Part shown: piece after piece, positions 33,554-41,397 of the stretch
How positions within the stretch are numbered: the stretch's first letter is position 1
Layout of the letters: each line of letters opens with the position of its first letter
Source of the DNA: Amycolatopsis acidiphila
GTDB taxonomy: Bacteria; Actinomycetota; Actinomycetes; Mycobacteriales; Pseudonocardiaceae
Length of the DNA stretch: 64,000 nucleotides
Reading direction: 5' to 3'
Assembly: GCF_021391495.1 (NCBI RefSeq)
Contig: NZ_CP090063.1
Span: 5,208,001-5,272,000 of the forward strand
Translations under genes and position numbers: made by a program
The notes under the pieces: generated by a model
What the model was told of the DNA's origin: nothing
Databases searched by the model: none
The model's input: only the letters and a program-made list of their open reading frames with translations

Positions 33554-34513
33554 TCAGAGATCCAGGACCAGCCGGGGGGAACGGCTGCGGCCGACGCAGA
33601 TCATCATCGTGGCGCCGCGCTCCCGGTCGGCCTCGGTGAGAATCGTGTCGCGATGCTCGGGGTCTCCGGCGAGCACCTTGGTCTCGCAGGTGCCGCAGAA
33701 ACCTTCCTCGCAGGAGGAAAGGATGTCCGGGCGGGCGTCGCGGACCACGTCGAGAATGCTGCGGTCGCCGGGTACTTCGAGCACCTCGCCGGTGCGGGCG
33801 AGCTCCACTTCGAACGCATCGCCGTCCGCGCGTGGTTGCGCGTCCGGGGCCGCGGTGAACCGCTCGAGGTGCAGATCCTGTTCCGGGAACAGCTTTCCGG
33901 CGCAATCCTGGACCGCGGCGATGAGCCCCGGCGGGCCGCAGACATACACGGCCGTCCGCGGCACGAGATCCGCCAGGATCCGCTCCAGCGGCAGCCGGCC
34001 CGCCTCGTCCTCGGGATAGAACTCCACCCGGCCCCGGCTCAGCGCGGCGAGCTCCCCGGTGAAGGCCATCGAAGCGGCGCTACGTCCGCCGTAGCACAAC
34101 AGCCACGGTGCCGGGCCGGCCGCGAGACGCCGGGCCATGCTCAGGATCGGGGTGATCCCGATGCCGCCCGCCAGCAGCACGTACCCGGGGGCGTCGACCA
34201 GCCGGAAATGGTTGCGCGGTCCGCGTATCGTCAGCTCGCGTCCCACCAGGCCGGTGTCGTGGACCTCGGCCGAACCACCCCGGCCGCCGGTCTCCCGCAG
34301 CACGGCGACCGTGTAGCTGTAGCGGTCGTCCGCGTGGCCGCACAGTGAGTACTGACGGACCGCGCCGGACGGCAGCACGAGATCCACGTGGGCGCCCGGC
34401 TCCCAGGCGGGCAGCTCCCGGCCGTCCGGATCGGACAGGGTCAGCGAGACCACGCCGTCGGCCTCCCGCCGGGCCTGGGTGACCAGGACGCGGCGGGCTT
34501 CGTCGGCGCTCAC
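33554..34513 (-). CDS. VanB/phthalate-dioxygenase-reductase-type iron-sulfur flavoprotein
   Basis: 319 residues from GTG 34513 (GTGA overlap with the preceding gene). Domain order is FMN-binding barrel (RQYSLCG), NAD domain (GGIGITPILSMARRL, VYVCGPPGLI) and C-terminal [2Fe-2S] ferredoxin (SSCEEGFCGTCETKV plus a later Cys), the phthalate dioxygenase reductase arrangement. It would transfer electrons from NADH to the Rieske oxygenase of this operon. Confidence 0.92.
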   Translation of the reverse strand: MSADEARRVLVTQARREADGVVSLTLSDPDGRELPAWEPGAHVDLVLPSGAVRQYSLCGHADDRYSYTVAVLRETGGRGGSAEVHDTGLVGRELTIRGPRNHFRLVDAPGYVLLAGGIGITPILSMARRLAAGPAPWLLCYGGRSAASMAFTGELAALSRGRVEFYPEDEAGRLPLERILADLVPRTAVYVCGPPGLIAAVQDCAGKLFPEQDLHLERFTAAPDAQPRADGDAFEVELARTGEVLEVPGDRSILDVVRDARPDILSSCEEGFCGTCETKVLAGDPEHRDTILTEADRERGATMMICVGRSRSPRLVLDL

Positions 34514-34935
34514 CGGGCGCCCGCCAGTGCTTCCCGGTCGCCGCCGCGGAGCACGTCGATGAAGGCGCGCGCGGTGCTCATCTCCCGGAGCACGAGCACG
34601 GTGTCGACCGACTCCCGCACCACGACCGCGGCCCGGCGGGCCGCGTCGGTGTGCCAGCCGAGGGCGGGATCGACGATGACGGCGCCGATCAGCCTGCCCT
34701 CCATCCGCGCCGCGTCACACACCGCCACGACCAGCTCGGTGTCCACAACGGACAGATCGCACGTCAGCAGCACCACCATGTCGGCGGTGTGCACGGCCGG
34801 CCCCGGCTCGCCGTCCTCCGGCCCGAAGACCCGCACGCCCTCAAGGCCGACGGCGTCCCTGGTGGACTCGTCGTCCAACGGGACGAGCAGAACCGTTGCC
34901 TCGTACGAACTTCTCGGCCACGCCCAGGAAGCCAT
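34510..34935 (-). CDS. Unknown small protein in the Rieske oxygenase operon
   Basis: 141 residues, no family recognised with certainty. The start ATG 34935 follows AAAGGA. No signal peptide or membrane helix. The segment from about residue 50 (ADMVVLLTCDLSVVDTELVV ... LIGAVIVDPA ... VVRESVDTVLVL) recalls the alternating strands of a nucleotide-binding fold and, loosely, part of the FtsZ GTPase domain, but the GGGTGTG loop is absent, so GTP binding is unlikely. It lies 17 bp after the oxygenase gene and overlaps the reductase gene, so it is surely co-expressed and may be an accessory protein. Confidence 0.6.
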   Translation of the reverse strand: MASWAWPRSSYEATVLLVPLDDESTRDAVGLEGVRVFGPEDGEPGPAVHTADMVVLLTCDLSVVDTELVVAVCDAARMEGRLIGAVIVDPALGWHTDAARRAAVVVRESVDTVLVLREMSTARAFIDVLRGGDREALAGAR

Positions 34936-34951
34936 GAATCGTGGTCCTTTC

Positions 34952-36238
34952 TCAGATGGAGACGAACTCTTCGCCCGGCTTGGCGACGAGTGCTTCCTGC
35001 GCGCCTTCCTGGAAGGGCGTCCCCTTGGGCAGCAGGACGGAGGTGGAGCGGACGCGGTGATGCTCGGGAGCCAGGCCGGGGACCGGGCCGCCGCCGCGCG
35101 CGGTCTCCGCCGCGGCGAGCAGGCGCCGGCGGGCGAGGATGATCGCGGCGTCGCTGGTGCCGAGCCTTTCCTTGGTGCGGTCCACGATCGGGCCCATGCT
35201 CTCCTGGAGCGAGAAGTCCTGCGCGGCGATGCCCTCGACCCCGCTGAACGACCTCTTGTCGCGCTGCGCCTGCCGGTCGATCAGGTAGTCGTTGCCCGCG
35301 TTGGCCAGCGTCCGGTAGGTGCCCGGGATGTACTTCGCGTGGATCCCCTCGCCCCGCACCATCGAGGCGACCTCGTCCTCGCGCAGGTCACGGGTCGGGT
35401 GGTAGTTGATGCTCCAGGCCCAGCAGGTCTCGTCGTCGATCGGCACCCAGGCGTGCGCGCCCAGCGGGTTGTGCGTGCCGAACGGCGGGATGATCGTGTA
35501 CCAGGGCATGATCCACTGCGTGACCCGCCAGTAGTAGCGCTCCTCGTCCACCGTGCGGCGCGCGCCGATCAGCAGGCCGCCGTCGGACTCGCTCACCTCG
35601 AACTTGGGACGGGTGTCGTTCTTGAGGTACACGAGCCCTTCGGTACCGGCGTGCATCGGGTCGTCGTCCATGTTGAACCGGTGCGCGAAGGAAACGTGAC
35701 TGGAGTCGATGCCACCTTCCATGGCCTGCAGGAAGTTGGTCTCCTGCAATCGTTTCGAGACGAACCGCTGGGAACCGGGCAGCATCGCCCATTCCAGTTC
35801 GGGCGGCGCGGGCTTGAGCTCGGCGGGCCCCATGTACGTCCAGACGACCCCGCCCCGCTCGACGCACGGGTACGCCGGATGCTTGATCCGCTCCCGGAAC
35901 CGGCTGCCCACGGGCTCGGAGGGCATGTCGACGCAGTTGCCCTCGATGTCGTACTTCCAGCCGTGATAGGCGCAGCGCAGCCCGCATTCCTCGTTCCGCG
36001 CGAAGAACAGGGACGCGGTGCGGTGGCTGCACATCTCGTCCAGCAGCCCCACCCGGCCCTTGGTGTCGCGGAACGCGATCAGCCGTTCGCCGAGCAGCTG
36101 CACGCGGACCGGCGGGCAGTCGGGTTCGGGAATCTCCTCGGCCAGCAGAGCCGGAATCCAGTAGCGGCGCAGCAGGTCGCCCATCTCGGTGCCGGGTCCG
36201 GTGCGAACGAGACGTTCGTTCTGCTCTTGCGTCAACAC
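34952..36238 (-). CDS. Rieske non-heme iron oxygenase, alpha subunit
   Basis: 428 residues from GTG 36238 (AAAGGA upstream). The Rieske domain has C70-x-H72 and C89-x2-H92, ligands of the [2Fe-2S] cluster. The catalytic domain has the mononuclear iron ligands in GGIDSSHVSFAHR (two His four residues apart). The type is that of phthalate 4,5-dioxygenase/vanillate O-demethylase-like single-component oxygenases. With the VanB-type reductase it forms a two-component enzyme that hydroxylates or demethylates an aromatic acid. An aromatic ether or phthalate-like compound is a guess. It lies 25 bp after the zinc dehydrogenase gene. Confidence 0.92.
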   Translation of the reverse strand: MLTQEQNERLVRTGPGTEMGDLLRRYWIPALLAEEIPEPDCPPVRVQLLGERLIAFRDTKGRVGLLDEMCSHRTASLFFARNEECGLRCAYHGWKYDIEGNCVDMPSEPVGSRFRERIKHPAYPCVERGGVVWTYMGPAELKPAPPELEWAMLPGSQRFVSKRLQETNFLQAMEGGIDSSHVSFAHRFNMDDDPMHAGTEGLVYLKNDTRPKFEVSESDGGLLIGARRTVDEERYYWRVTQWIMPWYTIIPPFGTHNPLGAHAWVPIDDETCWAWSINYHPTRDLREDEVASMVRGEGIHAKYIPGTYRTLANAGNDYLIDRQAQRDKRSFSGVEGIAAQDFSLQESMGPIVDRTKERLGTSDAAIILARRRLLAAAETARGGGPVPGLAPEHHRVRSTSVLLPKGTPFQEGAQEALVAKPGEEFVSI

Positions 36239-36263
36239 TTGGTTCTGTCCTTTCTGGAGGGTT

Positions 36264-37382
36264 TCAGGCCCGGACGGTGCCGGGACACACGACGACGTGC
36301 GGGGTGCTCGGGCCGGTGCCGGCCGCGAGCCGGGCGAGCATGTCGCCCACCTCGGCCAGGCCGATCTCGGCGGTGGGCACGTGGTCAAGACCGGATTTCC
36401 CGGAGGCCAGCAGTTCGATGGCCCGGGTGATCCACCGTGGGGAACGGCCGCGGACCGCGCGGAAGGTGAGCATGCGCCGGGTGAGCAAGCCGGTGTCGAC
36501 GGCCGCTGTCGCGGGTTCTTTCGGCGAGGTGAGCACGAGCCGGCCCCGGAACCCGAGCAGGGTCAGCGACCAGCGGATCGTGTCCGGATCGGACGCGCCC
36601 GCGTCGAGCACGACATCGGCGGAGTGCCCGCCGAGCGCGGCCCGGATCGCCGACACGGGTCCGGCACCGCCGGAGAGGACGACGGTCTCGCAGCCGAGGT
36701 TCGCCGCGAGCTCGAGCCGCTTCCCGTCGCTGGGACGGCCGCACACCACGACCGCCGCCGCCCCGGCCTGCTTCGCCGCCGCCGCGGCGGCCAGGCCGTG
36801 ATATCCCGGCCCCAGCACGACCACCCGCTCACCCGCGACCAATGCCGCGGCTTCGAGCAGCCAGTCCAGCGCGTTCGCCAGCGGCAGGGTCCAGGCCGCC
36901 AGGGACCACGGCAGTTCGGGCGGGAGCTTGTGCACCACCGCGTTCGCCGGCAGGTACAGGTACTCGGCGTTGCCGCCGGACAAGCCGGGCTCCACACTCG
37001 CGGGAACGGTGCCGATCCGGCGTCCCCCGCTCCACAGGTCGGTCGCCGGGCACAGCCGGTACCAGCCGCTCGCGCAGGTTTCGCAGTGCCCGCAAGGCAA
37101 GTACTCCTCGACCACGACGTGGTCGCCGGGCACCAGACCCCACCGGCGTTGCGCGAGCGGGCCGGCGGTCGCGAGTTCGCCGACCACGTGATGCCCCAGC
37201 ACCGTCGGCTCGGGCAGACCGTCGGCGCACAGCCGCACGTCCGTGCCGCAGATGCCGGAAGCCGTCACCCGGAGCCATCCCGCGTCCGCCGGGGCTTCGC
37301 GCATCGGAAACCGGCGCAGCTCGGCGGTTCCGTCGGGCAGGGCAAGGCTGGCCCACGCGGAGTCCGGCACCAGGGCAGTCAT
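36264..37382 (-). CDS. Zinc-dependent medium-chain alcohol dehydrogenase
   Basis: 372 residues from ATG 37382, with AGGAG and AAGG in the leader. The catalytic-zinc Cys is in SGICGTDVRL and the GHHVVGE motif supplies His and Glu. Four structural-zinc cysteines stand in LPCGHCETCASGWYRLC. The NAD(P) loop GPGYHGLAAAAAAKQ departs slightly from GLGGVG. It is the first gene of the operon with the Rieske oxygenase and probably oxidises an alcohol substrate or the product. The divergent IclR gene and double operator suggest direct control. Confidence 0.88.
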   Translation of the reverse strand: MTALVPDSAWASLALPDGTAELRRFPMREAPADAGWLRVTASGICGTDVRLCADGLPEPTVLGHHVVGELATAGPLAQRRWGLVPGDHVVVEEYLPCGHCETCASGWYRLCPATDLWSGGRRIGTVPASVEPGLSGGNAEYLYLPANAVVHKLPPELPWSLAAWTLPLANALDWLLEAAALVAGERVVVLGPGYHGLAAAAAAKQAGAAAVVVCGRPSDGKRLELAANLGCETVVLSGGAGPVSAIRAALGGHSADVVLDAGASDPDTIRWSLTLLGFRGRLVLTSPKEPATAAVDTGLLTRRMLTFRAVRGRSPRWITRAIELLASGKSGLDHVPTAEIGLAEVGDMLARLAAGTGPSTPHVVVCPGTVRA

Positions 37383-37407
37383 CGCACCTTCTCTCCTGCT
37401 TGATTTG

Positions 37408-37445
37408 ATTATCACTCTATGATAATTTACTATCACTCACTGATA
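37408..37445. promoter_or_regulatory. Two tandem inverted-repeat operators (IclR sites)
   Basis: In the 108-bp divergent interval, ATTATCA-CTCTA-TGATAAT (37408-37426) is a perfect 7-bp inverted repeat with a 5-bp spacer. TATCA-CTCAC-TGATA (37431-37445) is a second 5-bp copy. Their centres are 21 bp apart, two helical turns, so two dimers would bind the same face. The region is AT-rich compared with everything around it and overlaps TATGAT (37418-37423), a possible plus-strand -10 box. The pair most likely binds the adjacent IclR regulator. Confidence 0.7.
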
Positions 37446-37490
37446 CTAAGACCGTACGAGGTCGGTCCAGCAAAGGTCAAGAGGTGACTT

Positions 37491-38252
37491 GTGTCCGAGG
37501 CCAAGCAGGCGCGGGTAGGGGCGGACAGCGCGCGACGGGTCCTCGAGCTGTTGTTCGCGTTCAGCGAGGACCGGCCGGTCGCGTCGGTCAGAGAACTGGC
37601 CGACCGCACCGAGGTGCCCTTGCCGTCCGCCCATCGCTATGTCGCACTGCTCCGGGAACTCGGTCTGGTCGCCGAAGGTGAACGGGGCCGCTACCACCTG
37701 ACCCCCAGGGTGGCCGCGCTCGGCCGCGCCGCGCAGGCCGCCGCGAGCTTGATCGACCTCGCCGAGCCGTTCATGCGGGAACTCGCCCACGAGATCGGCG
37801 AAACCGTGCTGCTGGCACAGCTGGTGGACGGCAGACCGGTGTGCGTGCACCGGGTCGAAGCCAATCGCCGTTTGCGCCTCTCCTTCGAACCGGGGCAGGA
37901 CCTGCCCCCGGTGCGCGGCGCCAGCGTGAAGGTGCTGGTGGGCTCCATGGCCGAGGCCGACCGCTTCGCCTACATCGACCGCTGGCTCTCCGGCGGCGCG
38001 GACGCCGAGCGCCAGCGGGCCGAATTCGTCGACGAAGTCACCCAGGCGGCGACCCGCGGCTGGTCGACCAGCAGCCATGAGATCGACGACGGCGTCTGGG
38101 CGGCCGCTTCGCTCATCACCGAAGGCGAAAAACCGGTGGCCGCGTTATCCGCCGCCTGCGCGGACTTCCGCCTCGACGACGACCACCGGAAGTACATTGT
38201 GGACCAGGTGCGGGCCACCGCCGAGCGCATCAGCCGAGCGGTCCGCGGCTGA
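37491..38252 (+). CDS. IclR-family transcriptional regulator
   Basis: 253 residues from GTG 37491 with GAGGTGA upstream. Residues 10-75 form the winged helix-turn-helix (RELADRTEVPLPSAHRYVAL). Residues 80-250 are the IclR effector domain (ETVLLAQLVDGRPVCVHRVE, PVRGASVKVLVGS). It is divergent from the Rieske oxygenase operon and probably regulates both itself and that operon through the operators between them. Confidence 0.92.
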   Translation: MSEAKQARVGADSARRVLELLFAFSEDRPVASVRELADRTEVPLPSAHRYVALLRELGLVAEGERGRYHLTPRVAALGRAAQAAASLIDLAEPFMRELAHEIGETVLLAQLVDGRPVCVHRVEANRRLRLSFEPGQDLPPVRGASVKVLVGSMAEADRFAYIDRWLSGGADAERQRAEFVDEVTQAATRGWSTSSHEIDDGVWAAASLITEGEKPVAALSAACADFRLDDDHRKYIVDQVRATAERISRAVRG

Positions 38253-38712
38253 CGGGCCGCCACCGCGAGGCAGTTCAGCCGCTGGTCCGCCCGGCCGGGT
38301 TCATACCTGTGCAAGGCAGCAACCTCCGTCAACGGGCGAGGCAGAACATGAACGCTGGAAACGGCTCCGAGCAGTCCGGGACCGTGGCCCGCCTCCACGG
38401 CGGCCCACCCTGGACAACCGGCAACGTGCGGAGCGGGACGGGACTGTGCCGAGCGGCGGCCGGCGCCCACCGGATTCCGGGAAGGACCGCAGGCCCGATC
38501 ATCGGATTCCCGCGCAGAACCCTTTCCAGTTTTTTGCAAACCGGACAGAAGGGCATGGAAACCTAGAAACGAATAGAAACGTGTTGCACTGGTGTAAAGC
38601 TTTGCCTGTGGCCCCCTTCTACCATCTTGACGGTCCTCAGCGAAGGGCCAACCATAAACCTTTCTAGTCGCCCTTCGCGGAGTCGACGGGGCCAGCAGGA
38701 AGGACGAAGACA
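38253..38712. promoter_or_regulatory. Leader region of the Amt-like gene with TAGAAACG direct repeats
   Basis: This 460-bp interval has no gene I can support. About 130 bp before the Amt-like start lies a tandem repeat: GGAAACC at 38557-38563, TAGAAACG at 38564-38571 and TAGAAACG at 38574-38581. The two perfect copies are one helical turn apart. The unit equals the left half of the LacI-type operator found farther right (ATAGAAACGTTTCTAT), which suggests common control. The sequence around 38521-38670 is clearly more AT-rich than its surroundings, as expected of a promoter. Confidence 0.45.
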
Positions 38713-40143
38713 GTGCATTCACTTCTAGTCTTGCCAACCCAGTTCACCGATCAAGTATCCGAGTCGTCCTATGTGGAGGACGTGTTCTACGCGCTCGCGA
38801 CGGTGTGCCTGCTGCTCGTCGTCGGAGCGGTGGGCTTGATCGATGCCGGCCTGGTACGGCGCAAGAACATGCTCGACACCTGGGTGCAGAAGATCGTGTG
38901 CGCGCTGCTCGCGGGCGGCGCGCTCGCCATCGTCGGCTACGCGATCTGGGAAATCCAGTACTACCAGGCCCTGGGCGTACCGGACGCGATCGGCCAGGCG
39001 CTCTCCGACTGGTGGCTCTTCGGGCCGGACGTCACCACGTTCTCCCAGAACCTGGATCCGGCCGTGTCACCGCAGGCCGACGTCTTCCAGGTGTTCCTCG
39101 CGTTCTTCATGGCCTACGGTGCCGTGGCCGGAGCGCTGTTGCATTCGGCCGGGCTGGAGCGGGTGAAAGCGGCGCCCATGTACGTCATCTCCGCGATCGC
39201 CGGCGGGATCGTCGTCCCCGTCATGCTCTACCTGACCTGGGGCTCGGCGAGCCCGCTGACGAACCGGGGTGTGCACGACTACATCGGGACGTACTCGCTC
39301 TACATCGTCGTCGGTGTGTGGGCGCTCATCCTCGCCTGGCGGGCGGGGCCCCGGCTCGGCGCGTTCGAGCCTCATCCGGGGACCGGCGGCCCGGTGCCGC
39401 ACAATCTCGGGTGGAGCGCCTTCGGGGTCATCCTGCTGATGTTCGCGGCGCCGTTCGCGTTCCTCGGCTGCGGGTTCATCGTGCCCGGCTCCGGCTACTT
39501 CGGTATTTCGATGACCACCAGCGGTTTCGGCATCGCCGCGATCAACATCTTCATGTCCTACGTCGGCGGTGGGCTCGGCGGAGCGATCATCGCCTACCGG
39601 ACCCGGAACCCCATCATGGCGCTGATCGGGGTGGCCGCCGGCTACATCGGTTCCGGCACGTCGCTCGACGTCGGGAAGCCGTGGGAGATCCTGCTCGTCT
39701 CGTTCGTCGCGTCCTTTGTGGTCTGGGGAACCTACCGGCTGCTGCACCGGTTCCGGATCGACGACAAGAAGATCGTTCCCCTCGCGCTCGGCGGCGGGAT
39801 CTACTCGGCGCTGGCCGGCGGCATCGTGGGCTGGGGCGACAAGACGGGCGGTTACTTCGGGCTGACCGGCGAGTACGCCCCACAGCACGCGACGATCAAC
39901 CCGGGCTGGCAGGCGCTCGGCGTCCTCGTCACCGTGGTGATCGCCGGAGTGACCGGACTGATCGTGATCTTCGCGCTGGAGAAGACGATCGGCCTTCGGG
40001 TGTCCGCCAAGGACGAGCTCCGCGGGCTCGACGAGGCGTACTGGAGCGCGCCGCCGCCGCCCTACGCCGACGGGCCGGGCTCGTCCGAGCCCGGATCCGG
40101 TAACGGCACGATCGCCGAGAGGCTGACCACCGTCGAAAGCTGA
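38713..40143 (+). CDS. Amt/Mep/Rh-family-like membrane protein lacking the twin histidines
   Basis: 476 residues from GTG 38713 (AAGGAC upstream), about eleven membrane helices. The Amt fold is recognisable in FQVFLAFFMAYGAVAGALLH followed by ERVKAAPMYVIS, where Amt proteins have FQ..FA......G...ERVK. However the pore twin-His positions (H168 and H318 of E. coli AmtB) are not His: the first aligns with Tyr197 in TYSLYIVVG and the second falls in GGGIYSALAGGIVG, which contains no His. Ammonium conduction of the normal kind is therefore doubtful; it may carry another small amine or cation, or act as a sensor. No glnK gene is adjacent. A Pro/Ser-rich tail closes the protein. Confidence 0.75.
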   Translation: MHSLLVLPTQFTDQVSESSYVEDVFYALATVCLLLVVGAVGLIDAGLVRRKNMLDTWVQKIVCALLAGGALAIVGYAIWEIQYYQALGVPDAIGQALSDWWLFGPDVTTFSQNLDPAVSPQADVFQVFLAFFMAYGAVAGALLHSAGLERVKAAPMYVISAIAGGIVVPVMLYLTWGSASPLTNRGVHDYIGTYSLYIVVGVWALILAWRAGPRLGAFEPHPGTGGPVPHNLGWSAFGVILLMFAAPFAFLGCGFIVPGSGYFGISMTTSGFGIAAINIFMSYVGGGLGGAIIAYRTRNPIMALIGVAAGYIGSGTSLDVGKPWEILLVSFVASFVVWGTYRLLHRFRIDDKKIVPLALGGGIYSALAGGIVGWGDKTGGYFGLTGEYAPQHATINPGWQALGVLVTVVIAGVTGLIVIFALEKTIGLRVSAKDELRGLDEAYWSAPPPPYADGPGSSEPGSGNGTIAERLTTVES

Positions 40144-40192
40144 CAGAAGGGAGTGGCCGGTGTCTTACGGCACCGGCCACTCCCTTCTGTCA
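40141..40192. terminator. Bidirectional terminator with a perfect 22-bp stem spanning both stop codons
   Basis: Bases 40141-40162 are the exact reverse complement of 40171-40192, with an 8-base loop. The left arm begins with the TGA of the Amt-like gene and the right arm ends with the TGA of the convergent glutaryl-CoA dehydrogenase gene, so the hairpin is shared by both transcripts. There is no long T-run, as is common for actinobacterial terminators. Confidence 0.85.
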
Positions 40193-41359
40193 CCGGTAGG
40201 CGGACTGTCCGGTGAGTGCCTGCCCCACGACCAGGGTGTGCACCTCGTTCGTACCCTCGTAGGTGAGCACGGACTCGAGGTTGTTCGCATGCCTCAGCGG
40301 CGAGTACTCGAGCGAGATCCCGCTACCGCCCAGAATGGTCCGGCACTCGCGCGCGATCGCGATCGCTTCCCGGACGTTGTTCAGCTTGCCGACACTGACC
40401 TGTTCCGGCCGGAGCAGGTGATCGTCCTTCAACCGGCCGAGGTGCAGCGCCAGCAGCATCGACGTGTTGAGCGAAACGGCCATGTCCGCCAGCTTCTTCT
40501 GGGTCAGCTGGAACGCGCTGATCGGCTTGTCGAACTGGATCCGGGAGTCGGCGTAGGCCAGCGCCGCTTGCAGGCTGTCCCGTGCCGCGCCCACCGCGCC
40601 GAACAGGATGCCGAACCGGGCTTCGTTGAGACAGGCCAGCGGCCCGCCCAGACCCCGGGCTCCCGGAAGCTGCGCGGAGGCGGGCAGCCGCACGTTGTCG
40701 AAACTGAGCTCGGACGTGACCGACGCCCGCAGGGACAGCTTGCGCTTGATGTTGCCGGTGGTGAATCCCGGCGTGCCCCGGGGCACCAGGAATCCCCGGA
40801 TCCCCTCGTCGGTCTGCGCCCACACCGTGGCGACGTCGGCGATACCGCCGTTGGTGATCCACATCTTCGAGCCGTTGAGGATCCAGTCACCGCCGTCGCG
40901 GACCGCGCGGGTCCGCATCCCGGCCGGGTTCGAACCGAAGTCGGGCTCGGTCAGCCCGAAGCACCCGATGGCCTCACCGGCGGCCAGCCGGGGCAGCCAC
41001 TCCAGCTTCTGTTCCTCCGAGCCCCACTTCCAGATGGAGAACATCGACAGCGAGCCCTGCACGGAGACGAAGCTGCGGAGTCCGGAGTCGACGGCTTCCA
41101 GTTCCAGGCACGCCAGCCCGTAGCTGACCGCACTCGCGCCGACGCAGCCGTAGCCCGTGAGATGCATGCCGAGCAGACCCATCTTGCCCAGCTCCGGCAC
41201 CAGCTCGCGGGCGAAGTGCGCGTCCTCGAACCACTCCCCGATGTACGGGCGTACCCGGTCGTCCAGGAACGACCGGACGACGGTCTGGATGTCCCGCTCC
41301 TCCTCGCTCAGCAGCGAGGACACGTTCAGCAGGTCCAGCGGATCCTTCATCAGGCTCAT
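40190..41359 (-). CDS. Glutaryl-CoA dehydrogenase-like acyl-CoA dehydrogenase
   Basis: 389 residues from ATG 41359 (GGAG upstream); an ATG at 41401 overlapping the ALDH stop is also possible. The FAD acyl-CoA dehydrogenase fold shows GCFGLTEPDFGSNPAGM, the catalytic Glu in LTYEGTNEVHTLVVGQALTG and Arg in SGLRSFVSVQGSLSM, which matches the glutaryl-carboxylate-binding Arg of glutaryl-CoA dehydrogenases. The reaction would convert glutaryl-CoA to crotonyl-CoA and CO2. It is the last gene of the run starting with NAMPT, linking that run to a five-carbon dicarboxylate. Confidence 0.88.
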   Translation of the reverse strand: MSLMKDPLDLLNVSSLLSEEERDIQTVVRSFLDDRVRPYIGEWFEDAHFARELVPELGKMGLLGMHLTGYGCVGASAVSYGLACLELEAVDSGLRSFVSVQGSLSMFSIWKWGSEEQKLEWLPRLAAGEAIGCFGLTEPDFGSNPAGMRTRAVRDGGDWILNGSKMWITNGGIADVATVWAQTDEGIRGFLVPRGTPGFTTGNIKRKLSLRASVTSELSFDNVRLPASAQLPGARGLGGPLACLNEARFGILFGAVGAARDSLQAALAYADSRIQFDKPISAFQLTQKKLADMAVSLNTSMLLALHLGRLKDDHLLRPEQVSVGKLNNVREAIAIARECRTILGGSGISLEYSPLRHANNLESVLTYEGTNEVHTLVVGQALTGQSAYR

Positions 41360-41397
41360 GACTTTCTCCAACAGTGTGCTTGGTCCGGAGTGGACGG

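Noticed and set aside
34952..36388. Longer start of the Rieske oxygenase at 36388
   Set aside because: The extra 50 residues overlap the end of the dehydrogenase gene and are Arg/Pro-rich; GTG 36238 has a ribosome site and begins the conserved N-terminus.
38557..38581. GlnR box upstream of the Amt-like gene
   Set aside because: The repeats are GAAAC-like but the 8- and 10-bp periods do not fit the GlnR pattern of alternating GTNAC and GAAAC with 6-bp spacers; the LacI half-site fits better.
40141..40192. Recombination or attachment site
   Set aside because: The perfect inverted repeat joins two stop codons of convergent genes and no recombinase is near, so a terminator is the simpler reading.
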